Assembly (NCBI RefSeq): GCF_021462225.1
Contig: NC_061805.1
Span: forward strand, 2,107,001-2,171,000
DNA: 64,000 bases
Reading direction: 5' to 3'
Source of the DNA: Girardinichthys multiradiatus
Taxonomy: Eukaryota; Chordata; Actinopteri; Cyprinodontiformes; Goodeidae
How positions within the stretch are numbered: position 1 is the stretch's first letter; every line of letters starts with the position of its first letter. This document shows positions 1 through 12,900 of the stretch, in pieces. A program made the position numbers and the translations under genes. Below the pieces are notes generated by a model. It was not told the origin of the DNA, searched no databases, and worked only from the letters and a program-made list of their open reading frames with translations.

Positions 1-800
1 TTTTTGTTGGGTCCCCTCTTTCTATCACCAGAAATCTAAAATTAACGAGAACCAGTTTACTGAAAAAAAGCATTTGTGTAAATAAAAATGAACTGAACAG
101 AAATGAATGAATATCATAAGAACCATAACATCTGAATCTTTTTTATTTTCTCTGGATGACTGGTCCCCTTATTAAACACCATCTGGTGTATGAAAGGAGT
201 CATGTATGTGTGTATTATTGAGCTGCAGACTCTGACACACATTTCCAACATTAAAAACGTCCACACTAAAGACTTTGTACCAAACTGAGTTAGACCTTAG
301 GTACATGGATGCCTGACCTGCCGGTTGCCATCTATGGCACTGAAGCTGAACGAATTTATCTGCTGGCTAACACACCATCCTTGGTGATTGTCTTTAAAGT
401 GATGTTGATGTCAGAAATCAGTTGATTATTTCTGTACTGTTCCTTTAAACACAGGTTATTGCTTTAATATGATTTAACTGGGCCGCAATCACAGAGTTAC
501 ATTAATGACTAGTTTCCTTTGGACTAATGTCTGATTTAGTTTCACTCAGCTGACTCATTTTCACACACAGTTACTCTGCACAGACCAGCTATGGCACTAT
601 GGCGTCCTGACTAATGGGGCTGCACAATATAAAGAAATTGTACCCTGGTGATATAGTATGTGTAGGTTGTGTATTGGAATATTACTTGATAGAACGGTAC
701 CAGCCAACCTAACAGGATGAGATTAGCCAGCCTAAATGTTCATCAACATGTCATGTTTTTCAGCTGATTTTTCCTTTTTCTTTGGTTAATGTGTGGACAG
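1..800 (+). other. fkbp15: fkbp15 intron sequence (5' edge of window)
   Basis: No exon could be recognised here. The first fkbp15 exon in the window opens after the acceptor AG at 799-800. The exons for the N-terminal region and the first half of the FKBP domain must lie upstream of the window. The sequence is AT-rich and looks intronic. Confidence 0.6.
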
Positions 801-944
801 GGATGGGAGGAAGGAATGCTGGGAATGAAGAAAGCTGGCCGTCGTCTCATTATCATCCCGCCCACTCTAGCTTATGGATCCAAGGGGGTTCCGAACAGTA
901 TACCGCCTAACAGCACTCTGATCTTTGAAGTGGAGCTACGACGG
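801..944 (+). CDS. fkbp15: fkbp15 exon: C-terminal half of FKBP domain
   Basis: 48 codons. [15 protein letters not shown] is followed by [11 protein letters not shown], then [15 protein letters not shown]. The layout parallels FKBP12 GWEEG...AYG...IPP.ATL.FDVEL, so the pocket Trp and the AYG Tyr are kept. The donor after CGG is GTATTT, weaker than consensus. The phase into the next exon (VKFSKDSGS) is correct. Confidence 0.9.
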
Positions 945-3900
945 GTATTTCCTACATCACTCTTGATCAGCATTGTTTGTACACAGTATGTTGTCATTTC
1001 AGGGACTCTGTTTCAGGAGCTACACTGCCTTTCTCTGCCTCCTTACTCATGTTTTGATGAACTGTGAAGATCCTTATGAAACCTGTCTTGCAGGTGAAGT
1101 TTTCCAAAGACAGTGGTTCTGATCAGGCAAGTTCCAGCTCCAGAGAATCTGCTGCTCCCTCCCTGGCACCATCTCCATCCCCCAGTGTGGAAAATTTGAT
1201 CTCAGACCCTCCAATGCTGTCATCTTCTTCAGCTTCTGGCAAACCAGGGTAAGATTTACCCAGAAGGTTAGGGACATCATCATTAAATTCTCTATCACTT
1301 TGTTTTAACTGATTTTATCTTGAACCATTTTCTTTTCAAGGGAGCCGCCACTTCGAGCCAAGTCGAACTCTCTGAGTGAACAGCTGGGGGTAACAACTCA
1401 CCCTGCATTCATTGTATATGTTTACAATATTAATTTTCCGTTCAACTTTGCTGAATGAAAATCTTTCGTTTTAAACAGCAGCATCCAGATGCCACTAAAG
1501 CCAAGCTGATTTCTCGCATGGCGAAGATGGGGCAGCCCATGCTGCCCTTTATGACCGGAGCTGCCAGCCAGCCTGAGTCTAGTGACTCTGAGCTGGAGGT
1601 CAGTATTTACAAGCATTGGACTTGATAACGAAGCTGACAATGCAGGTAGACTGATGGTCTGATTTAGCCGTGTGGTTCTGCAGCCAGTAGGACTCGTATG
1701 GGTTCTGGTCTTTTTGTATCTAATTTTCCAGGTTTGAAAAACATGACCTTCCATTCACACCATGGTTCTTTTCCTTCAGTTCAGTTTGTATTTGCCTTGA
1801 TGGCTGATGGATAATGAGAATCTACTGTAGGGAAATGGGATTTTGGGTTGTTAGGAATATTATCTACCAGCAGAGTTGTTTTGGTTTGATCAGGGGTCAT
1901 AGGTAAAAGTCAACAGGCTCAAACAAAGATCGGAACTATGATCAGTGCATCTGGACGTAATAATAAAAGCTTCTGAATATACAGAAAATATTCAAATCTT
2001 ACTCATTTACATCCAGAATTCTCAGATTACTCAACTACCAGGAAAGTAAACTAAAACATAAAGGTTCATGGGCCCAAAATGGTTTTATGGTCATGACATG
2101 AAAGGAGGTTATGATGGTATTAACCGGGTCAGAAATAGGAGTACGAAAAAGACACAATGTCAGGAAGCCAACCTGGACCTAAGTCCAAACATTCATACCC
2201 CTGGCATATTTAAGTTTAACGTCATCTTTTAAATTAACTAACATGTTTTATTTCTATTTGAAAGTAATTTTTCTATTTTGGAGCGGTCCAGTCAGAGTCG
2301 GGACTTGAGAGCTTGGAGGAAAAGATTATATTAATCATTAAAATCCTAGTGGAAACATTCAAAAAGCTGCTCAGCACTTCTAAGAGATTTCTGTAATGCT
2401 AATAAAAGATATAAATAGAACAAATAAATAATTTATATTCTAAAATCGATAATCCTTAACATTACTTTGGTATTTTTTGAGAGATGTCGGTCATACTTCG
2501 TACCTGAATGGAAAACAACAACTTAATCTAGATCTAGCCGGGCTGTAAACATGTTTGGGCTGAACTGTACATGCAGGGGCCTGGTGTAGAAGAGATCATA
2601 GAGCTGTTCCGGGGCTTGTTCACCCTAACTGATCCACTTTTCTGTCTCGATAGGTCCTTTAGGATCAGTCTTTCATTCCACTATATACACATATTCTTTA
2701 CACCTCCAAAACAGATGAACTGTCGTGACATGGACTTGGGGTCAAAGTTGACCCACCCTGTATCGTCTTTGGTCCTCTTTGGGAGTTGGTCACAGAGCCG
2801 GCTCGACTGTGAGTTGTAAGAGTAAGATTGGAGTGCAGAACAAACGGGATGTAGGACAGCGGCAGGAGCTGCATCACAGGTTCTGTGTGCCAGGAGAGCA
2901 TTATGATTTAATGATCTTCTAGATTCTAATGTGAGAATCTGATGCAGATAGTAACACACAGGATGACGCACCATTTAAAGCAGGAAATACTTGTAGACAG
3001 CCTGCTGGACTTCCACGACACAGAGCTCAGCCCTACATAAGAGACATTAACGCACCTTCTCTTAAACCATGCCGCTTTGTTTCGGTGACTGCGTGCTCTG
3101 AAAGCACATATACCTGTGGACTCACTGGATCATCTTGTATGATAATTCGTCAGTGAACTGTTATCTGAAAAGGACTGGGTTCAGAATGTGTGACTGTAAC
3201 ATTATTTAGTGAGTTAAGCGATTCGTTTGTTTGATAGATGCTGTAGTGAGGCAGGTTCCAGACTTGTTCAATGCCTTTTAGAGTCAGTGTGACTCAGTCA
3301 GCAGTGAAATACTCATAGAAAGCTTTTGTTTAAAGAACATTTCTGATTTTACTTGGCAAAATCAGACAACCTGGTGCATCTGTAAAAGCTCATAAGCTCA
3401 GATTCTTTGGCACTGCATTCCTATGAACAAATCTATGAACTCTTTGAAATTTCTGGTGATGTTTTATTCTTCCCTGTTATAGCTTCATCTCCAGGACACC
3501 AGCATCAACAGAGTGAAGGATTGTCCTACAGCTCCATCTCCAGTGCCGATCACAGCTGCCACCCCAGCTTCTACACAGAGTGAGCTTCATTGTACTTCTC
3601 CTTCCTGATGGCTGAAGTCCTCTGCACAGTTTTCTTTTCCCTGCATGTCACAATCACGTGTTTAACAGCAGTATTTCCTCTGCAGTCCATCCTCATCCTT
3701 ACAGCGCTCCGTCGTCCGCCTTACTTCCCATCATTCCTTCTGTTGGCCCTTATCCTGGGCTCCCTGGAAGCAGCCATGCTTTTCAGGTGATGCTTGCTCA
3801 CATTTATCAGTAAAATCCTACAAGCAAACACATGACTAAACATGAGGAAGTCTAGTAGTATCAGCTAATGTTGGCCCATTATGTTGTTCCACAGACTTCT

Positions 3901-6900
3901 GCAGTTCCTTCTCATATGCAGGCCGTCGGCCAAGTCTACCCTCCTCAGACTGTCCCATACGTGGGTAAGGGAGCTCACCGTGTTTACCTGTACAATTTCC
4001 AGACTGGTACAACGTGCCGAGTGTTGCTTGTAACTAACTCTCTAGCAATGAAAGATCTTAACATTTAGTGTCCAGGTTTGTGTGTCATGAAGGCAAAGGG
4101 AGATCTCAGTAATGTATCTTATTAAAGGGACCATTTTAGTGCTAAAGTCAACCAAAACACTTTGACATAACTGATTAGTGTGATTCCAGGTTCTGGGGAT
4201 TTGACTTCCTTCTTAATGACGGAGGCTCGGCAGCACAACACAGAGATCAGGTTAGCCATGGGAAAAGTAGCAGATAAGGTGGATCATCTAGCCTCCAAGG
4301 TATAAACCCGATCTAACAAGGATATGCCATTTGATTCTATTTTTTAAATCAAATTATTAACATTTGATTATTTTTTTTCTCTAACAGATTAGTGATCTTG
4401 AAAGGCAGGGAGCTCATTCTGTTGGTGTAGCTGGTATGACGATGGAAACATCTATGATGGTGCACAATATTAACCGAATTGTTCAGGTACACACATTTTT
4501 TGAATTTATTGGACCATTTTTTGATTGTCTTGACTTGTTCTGAGAATTCACATTTGTTTTTAGGAAAACGAATCTTTGAAAAAGGAAATGTTTGAGAAAA
4601 GCTCTCGTATTGAGGAGCAGAACCGTAAGATTGGGGATCTCATCAACCAGAACCAGAAGTGAGTTCCAGAGTGCAAAGTAGACTTGGGTTTGATGTCTGT
4701 GGATATTGACACATTCAATTTTCTTTAAAACACACACTCCAACAGCGTTGATATAAAAAACCCAACCAAAATCAAAAAAATGAAGCAGTAAAAATATTGA
4801 ACATTAAAAAGAAGATGTTATTTTTCTTTTTTTTAACTGTTTCCTGTCCTCAGAGTAGCGCTCAGTATTGTTGTCTGAGTGCCAAGAAAAAGACCAACAG
4901 ATTTACTTTCAAAAGTGGAGCATTACAGGTAACGCTTTAAAGCTCTGCTTGATATTAATAAAAGAAACCTTATTAGAAACTGCTTTGGTATTATTTCAAT
5001 TGTTATGGACACAGAGACAGAAATGAAAAGGAAAAAAATAAGAAGCACGATAGAGAGAAAGGTAGGACAAAAAGGAAAATGGGAGAGAAGGAGAATAGAA
5101 TGGAGGAAAGAAAGAAAGATGAAGAGAATACAAGATAACACCCTGCTTGCTTCTACACCAGCAGAAATGTTAATATTACCAGCTTTTTTACCAAAAAGTA
5201 CACGGTACTTATAAATGCGAGATGTATTTAGTGGTAAATGCAGCTCAATATAAAACATTTGTGTATCTGTTAACACCTGAATCTAAACACCTGTGGATCT
5301 GAGTGTGAGCGCCGTGTGTATACAAGGTTTCTGCATATAAATATCCAATAGTGAGTGTGAGGAGCCACAGACCTGCCCCCCTGGACCCTGGACAGATATG
5401 GAAGAGATCCGAGCCACAGACATCCAAAGGCCCCCCAGAGCACAGGAACCCAAGGAGAACCACTGACGGGAAAGCCCCAGGGAGCTGCAGCGACGAGCCC
5501 ACAGGTCCCGCTGGCAGCCGCCTACGCCTGAGCAGATCCAACCATGGACCCAGAGACCCGAGACCCAAGGACATATCACTCCTCAAGCAGAGGCCTGACA
5601 CAACCCAGGGGTCCAGGCCGGGGCAAGCAGCCACCGGGAGTGAGCCAGCACACACCAAAGCACCCAGACACGGATAGCGATAACAAGTACAGCAGTGGAT
5701 AAAGACACCTACCACTGCCGGGGAGGGAATAGCCCCCACATTTGATGGGGGGATAGTCTAAGCTCATAAACTGGACTTTGGTTACATTGGCATTGAACCA
5801 GTAAAGTCTCCCTATATGAACTTGAGGCAAAGACAGACTCATACTGTAGTATTTTCCGACAAAGTGATAACAGGAATGAATATATTTGGTTGGTTGGGTC
5901 TAGGTCTTTAGCTCTTTAAATGCTCCACAGATCCTGGCTCTACAGAAGAACTACTCAAAACAAATCTTCTAAGTTAGTGACAAATTCCAGAAGTCGGAAC
6001 ATCTGGACTACAGTATTTCCAAAATGTCAAAGGCTTTGCAGATTGTCCAGTCTGCCTACCTGCTGTGTAAATGAACAATGTTTTAGTCATTTATTCAAGT
6101 TCAACCAGAAAATGTTTTTGTCACACTTGAGCATCTCAGAAGATAACCTGAGCAAATTCAAAAAGCAGTTTTCAAATGATTTTTTTACTTTATCCACTCT
6201 TCCAGGAGGTCACAGTTAAAGTCTGGGTTCATTATTCAGTGATAACAATGAGACTAGGCAGAAATGGCCTCCATGGAGAGTTCCAAGGCCAAAACCACCA
6301 CTGACCAGAAAGAACACAAAGACTCATCTCACATTTCCTGAAAAACACCTAAATTATTCCAGAGATTCCTAAAAAAAATATTCTCTGGACTGATCAGTAG
6401 GCACTGTTTATCTCATTACATCCGAATGTTGTTTTATTATAAAGAGGAAGAACATCATATGGTGGTAGTGTGGGGTTCTTGAGCTTCTTCATTATCTGGA
6501 TGACAAAACCATGTATTCTGCTGTCTAATAGAAAATGCCAAAGGAGAACGTGGGACCATGAATTTGTAGATTTTCTTCAGCAGCAAAACGATCTGAAGCA
6601 CGCCAGCAATCCCACCTCTGGGTGGCTAAAACAAACCAAATGTTTTGGAGTGGCCCAGTTAAAGTCTGGACTTATTTGATTGAGTTGCTATCCCATGATC
6701 TTAAATAGGCTGGCCATGCTCTAAACCCATCCACTGTGGCTAAATTAAAACAATTCTGCAAAGGACACTGGGTAAACAGTCCTCCACAGCATGTAAGCAA
6801 CTAATTAGCTGCTATCGCCTAGGCTTAATGGCAGCTGTTGATGCCAAGGATGGCAGCAACTTTTATTATGTTCAGAGGTGTCATTTCCTTTTCACATGTG

Positions 6901-9900
6901 GCCACATTGGTTTGAATATTTCTTTGTATTTAAAAATGAAATCAGCATTTCATAAATTTGATATTTGATGAGAAAACAGGAAAAAGAAATCTGTAAGGAG
7001 GCACATGGTCCTGTAGGCTCTATCATTTTGAAAACTAATGTTTTTAGTTTTACGCATCAACAGTTTCTCAAATTATTTGTGTTTGACACGCCTGTAGGCT
7101 CCAACAGTGTCACCTGTGATACTGAGAAAAAGCAGCAAGGTACCACATCAGAGTGTGGGAAATTAATTATTTTTTACAGAAAGTCAAAAACAATTGAGAA
7201 ATATCAATGTTTAGTTATGTCCTTAATACTGAAACAAAAACCTCTGGAGTGTAATCATGTTGCCTGAGGAATTGAGAGTAAAGGTTTGTGGTCTCCTGGT
7301 CCCTGTGATTAATATAATGTGGTGCCTGATGTTTGGTTTGCCAGGTACATGGAGCAGAGTCACCAGCTGCTGGAGCAGAGGAACGACTCCCTCAAGTCCT
7401 CCAGTGAACATAACCAGGCCCGATTACTGCAGGCTGAGCAAGACAAGGTAAGTGTCTCTTGGGTCTCATCCTTTAGAGGACATTAGAATCAGCTTTTTTG
7501 GCCACATTTGTATATAAATATATAAAAATAAAGAGCTCGATTTGCAAGTTTGGATGTCCTGTTTTGTGGATGAGCCAAACTACACTGAGATGGACGTAAA
7601 CGGGACAGACTGAGTTATGGCAGTGTAGAAGATGACCAGCAGCTATGGATGGTTGTACAGTACAGTCTCTGCTGGACCTTCTTCCAAACCGTGTCTATGT
7701 GTGAGGACCATCTGAGGTCCCAAGAGAGTGTGGTTTCTAGGAACTAGAAGTGATCCACAGTAGACAGTGTTTTTGTGGACGGTGAGGGGAGGCAGTGTTG
7801 GGGGAATTCTCCGGAAGTCCAACATCATCTCCACAGTCTTGAGCAGGTTAAGCTCCAGGTGGTTCTGATCGCACCAGTTGACCAGCGGATCGACCTCCTG
7901 CATGTATGCAGACTTGTCAGCGTCCTGGATCAGACCAATGACAGTGGTGCAGTCAGTTGTGTACAGAGAGAAGAGGAGTGTGGAGGGAACATGACCTGGG
8001 GGGCGTCTGTGCTGATGGGTCCAGCAGGTGGTTTGTGACGTCCTTCAGGTGCTTCAACACCAGTCATTTTAAGGATGTCATGACCACAGACGTCAGGGTG
8101 GCTGCACCATGATGGTGCTTTTCTTTGGGGCCCAGAGGATGGTGGGACGCTTGAAACATGATGGGACATCACCCAGCTCCAGAGACCTGCTGAAGATCTG
8201 AAGCTGGGCACTGTTGCGTCGTCTTGTGATAACCAGGATACCCTTCAGTTTGGAACACTGGATCTAAATAAGCTCAAATACTTCAGAGTAGATCAGTCAA
8301 ACTGTAACAACCCCATTATCTAAAAAAGGTGAAATAATGGCTTTGCTCTTAAGAAGTTGACATTTCACAGCACCTTAATCTTCCTCTGTTTACAGTTCTA
8401 AAAATATCTCTTCAAATACTCTGCATATTTAGTTTGCTACTGTCAGTGAGGATTGTGCTGACATATTTTAGTCTTTTAACTTCTATAGAGTTTACAGTGC
8501 CTTGTAAACATATTCATACTATTAACTTTTTATCACATTTTGTCATGTTTTATCAACAAACTTCAGTCTTTTTTCAATTTGGATTTTATGTAATTGATCA
8601 ACACCAACTACTGGAGAGCTGTGAAGTGGAAGGAAAATAGGAAAGTCTTAAAAGTGTGCATTATTACCTCCAAATAAAATGTATTTCTGAAGTCCCTAAT
8701 TATTAAAAAGAGTCCACCTGTTTCTAGTTAAATATACAGGTAAAAGCAGGTATTTGTTCCTTATTATCTAACATTAAGAAAACTCACCCATCAGTCCTCA
8801 ATGACTATAGACCTGTTGCCCTGACATCCCACATCATGAAGGTCCTAGAGAGACTCCTGTTGGCCCACCTGAGTAAGCAAACAATAAACTATCAGGACCC
8901 CCTTCAGTTTGCTTATCGCTTTGGAGTTGAAGATCATACACCTGCTTTAACAAACCCACTGTCATCTGGACAAAGCCAGTAGCACTGTGAGGATCATGTT
9001 CTTTGATTTCTCCAGAACATTTAACACAATCCAACCTGATTTGCTTTGTCAGAAACTCCAGAAGACTCAGGTGGAGGCCTCAACAATCTCCTGGATTAAA
9101 GACTACCTGACAAACAGACAACAGTTTGTGAGACTGAAGGGTTGTGAGTCTAACCAGGTAGTCAGCAGCACAGGAGCACCACAGGGGACTGTACTCTCAC
9201 CATTCCTTTTCACTCTGTACACCTCAGACTTCCAGTACAAGACAGACTCCTGTCATCTGCAGAAATACTCGGATGATTCTGCAGTTGTTGGTGGATCAGA
9301 GATGGACAAGAAGCTGAGTACAGGAAGGTGGTGGACCGCTTTGTGGCATGGTATGGAAGCAATCATCTCATCTTGATCGTGACTAAAACAAAGGAGATGA
9401 TTGTAGATTTTAAGAGAAACAGGAATAAGTCAAAAACTATTTCTATCATGGGAGAAGAAGTGGAGGTGGTGGAGGAGTATAAATATCTCGGTGTTCACCT
9501 GGACAACAGACTAGAGTGGAGATGCAACTGTGAAGCCATCTACAAGAAGGGACAGAGCAGACTGTACTTCTTGAGGAAGCTTAGGTCCTTCAGTGTTTGC
9601 AGCAAGATGCTGCATATCTTCTATAAGTCTGTTGTGGAGAGTCTGATCTCTTCTACCATCATCTGCTGGGGAAGCAGCATCAGAACCAGGGACTTAAAAA
9701 AGCTCAACAAGCTGATAAAAATGCTGGCTTTGTTCTGGGGACTCCTCTGGAACCTCTGGAGATCATTGTGGAAAGATGGATTCTTCATAAAATGAAGAAC
9801 ATTATGGAGAACCCTGAGCATCCTCTTCATGAGACTGTCCTACAACAACAGAGTGTCTTCAGTCAGTGGCTTCTTCAGATCTGCTGTAAGACGGAGCGCT

Positions 9901-12900
9901 ACAGGAGATCCTTCCTGCCCACAACCATCAGCATCTACAACGACTCTTTGAGGAAACCTTCATGATGAACTACAACATCATTTAATTTCCCTTTGGGATT
10001 AATAAAGTATTTTTGAATTAAATTAAATCAAACTAAACTGATCTGTTTTAGTTCAGTTACAATAAGTGAAATATTTCTATTTGCTTAATTTGAGAATAAT
10101 AGGAATTGTTCAGAAATTCAGAAACAAATGACACTAACTAAAGTTGCCATTGTAATTGAATGAATTGGGTTCAATATTCTTAACCCCCCCATCTCAACAA
10201 GTTGCTTCAATTAAAATTAAAGTAAAAAGGAAGCAGAATCAATCCTAATAAACACATCTTTTATTTCAATTGTGAAATGGTAGAAATTAACTACATTTCA
10301 CTGTTTTGCCCTTGTGTCTTTTTAACATAAAGAGATCATACCTGTATTGTCATAATGTGATGAACCATTAATAGTTATAAATAAATAAGGATAAAATATA
10401 AATGCTCGACACCACGTTAGCAGGCAGCCAGTTTCAGAATCTCCTACTCAGTCCTGAGTTGTTCTTTTTTTTAAAGTTTATTTTTGACACACTGTGTTCC
10501 TGTTTCTCCCACCTTGCTTGCACACACTGTTTTTTAGACACTTTGGTTCTTATTTGGCTGTTTTGTTTCCTGAATTTCCCCATTGAGGAGCAGTAAAGAA
10601 TAGAACAGAACAGAATCCTTTATTGTTTCGCAGTGGGGAATTCAGGTTTATCAGGAGTGACAAGCAAGAGGAAGCATGCAGATACACACTAAGGTAAAAA
10701 CAACTAAGTTTAGACAGTAAAGAAAGGGAAGAACTTATAACATAAGGAAAAATACTGTACAGTTATTAAAACAGCATACTCAGATTAAAAGATGTGCAAC
10801 TGAGTAGGATGATTTAAAAAATGTATTAATAATATTTAATGATATTTAATATTTTATTCTTGTAATAATTTCAAGAATATTTACAAGAAATAGAAAAAAA
10901 CCCAGCAGGGATGTAAACAATTACAGAGTTTGTTGGGAGCAGTGATGGTTATTATGTCTAACAGTGGAAGGATGTGTGATAAAACTCCTTTGTGCACCTA
11001 GGATGCAGCAGTCTGTCTCTGAAGGAGCTCTCCAGGTCTCCAAACAGATTCATGCATTAGGTTGGGAGATATTGTCCAACAGTGATGTTATTTTGGTTAG
11101 GGTCCTTCTGTCTCCCACCACCTGCACTATGTCGATCAGAGCATCCTAATTCCTGATGAGCTTATCTAACCACTTCTTCTCAGCTATAGATGAGCTACTG
11201 CTCCTATAAACTATTCCATAGAAGATGGCTGATGCCACCACAGAATCAAAAAAGGTCTTCAGGAGCACCCCCTGTACCCTAAAAGAGCTCAGTCTCCTTA
11301 GCAGGTAGAGTCAGTTCGCTTCCTATAAAGTGCATCAGTTTTGTGACTCCAGTCCAGTTTTTTGTTCATGTGATCAATGTCACTTCCCTGGATGTTCACT
11401 GGTGTCTGGCGGAATCCACCACCAGCTCCTTGGTTTTCCCCACGTTGATCAAGAGATGGTTCCGTCTTCACCAATGATGAGGCCGACTTTGACTTTGGAG
11501 TCATCACAGACCTTCCATCAGCCTCTTAGTAGAGAAGTAAAATGCTATGTTGTAAATTTTAAAAACCATCAACATAGTCCCTCACAGAATAGTTCACTGA
11601 GGTCTCTGGGAGAAATATCAAACATAGAGTTAAATTCAGCCAGGCATGGTTCCTGGGTCGTGGCTTGTCATGTCACCATGGAAACTATTTGACAATTTAA
11701 CCGGACAGTTGCATCCGATAATAAGTCAGAGCTGCTACAAGACAATATACTAGAAGGCTCTCACACCTCCTACTGTCATGGGGTGCACCCCACACTTCAC
11801 TGCCCTAAACACACATTCCTGACCGTTTTAAGATATGGGTAAAGACTTCAGAACTAATGTTAGTAGATGTTCTCCATCTAATCTGAGTCTGCTTGAGAAA
11901 CTTTACAAAGAACAACAGGTAAAGCTTCACTCAGTAGATGCAGAAAGACTTCCAATTTACAATTGTGACAGCTTTGTCTTAGTCTGTCACAAAGAATCAT
12001 TAAAAAATATTAAAAGACATATAATATGATAAAATATCTGAAGAAAATCTAGCATTCACTGCTCTCTCTTCCCAGCAGCGTGCACGGCCACTGGACTGTG
12101 GCTCTGCCCAGGTGAGCCCGTTTTCTCAGTGTTCTGCCACCAGACTGGAGTCAACTAGCTTTTACAAAAGAGACCCTGAAAGGGACGAGTTACAGTTTAA
12201 CAGTTTGAATCTGAGTTGCTTTTGAACAGATATGTTCTGTAAGTAAAACACTTTCTGCCTAAAATAATTTCACAAAGATGTACTTGGAGAGCAACGTAAA
12301 AAATCCCTGAGACATCCATGGCTTTGGTGGAAGTCATTTCAATTTCTTTTTTTATTTATCCATTTATTGGATCCAGCTGTAAAGAACTCTTAATTTGCAC
12401 TGATAAATCACCAGGACAGACTATTTGACCCCAGTCTCTTTGCTGCCACTGGACCATCCTCCTCACAGCATCCTCATTGTCATTTTAACAAGTCTTTCTT
12501 TTTCTCTGCTTGTTTATTATGTTCCATCAGTTGTCATTGGCCATTTCCTTCCCACAGGAACGTGTCGTTCACACCAAGAGCACCAGTAGCCACTCATCCA
12601 GGCTTATCACTCAGTGGTTGTCTCTGTCTTGCCTGGACTGTTAACTAAATCCTGACAACTTTCCTTGCACCTCCTCCTCCTCCTTTATCTGAACTAGGTC
12701 TGTCTGACAGAGGAGCTGGCTACGTCCACCGCACGGGTATCTCAGCTGCAGCTTGAAGCATCAACTCACCAACAGAAGGCTGCAAAGCTGCAGTGTGAAC
12801 TCAGCTCAGCATTGCAGGACAACGAGAGCCACTGCAAACACATTGCCTCTCTGGAAGCACAGCTAGAAGGTTTGGAAATCTGGGAGTAATAAGATTTCAA

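Larger units (their letters stand above)
4659..7344 (+). other. fkbp15: fkbp15 intron with repeats
   Basis: A 2.7 kb intron. It holds a GC-rich island at about 5280-5760 and a decayed Tc1-like element at about 6200-6960. No exon was recognised inside it. Confidence 0.7.

Noticed and set aside
5245..5739. 164-codon open frame on the - strand
   Set aside because: It lies in the GC-rich repeat-like island, with overlapping frames open on both strands; the translation is low-complexity.
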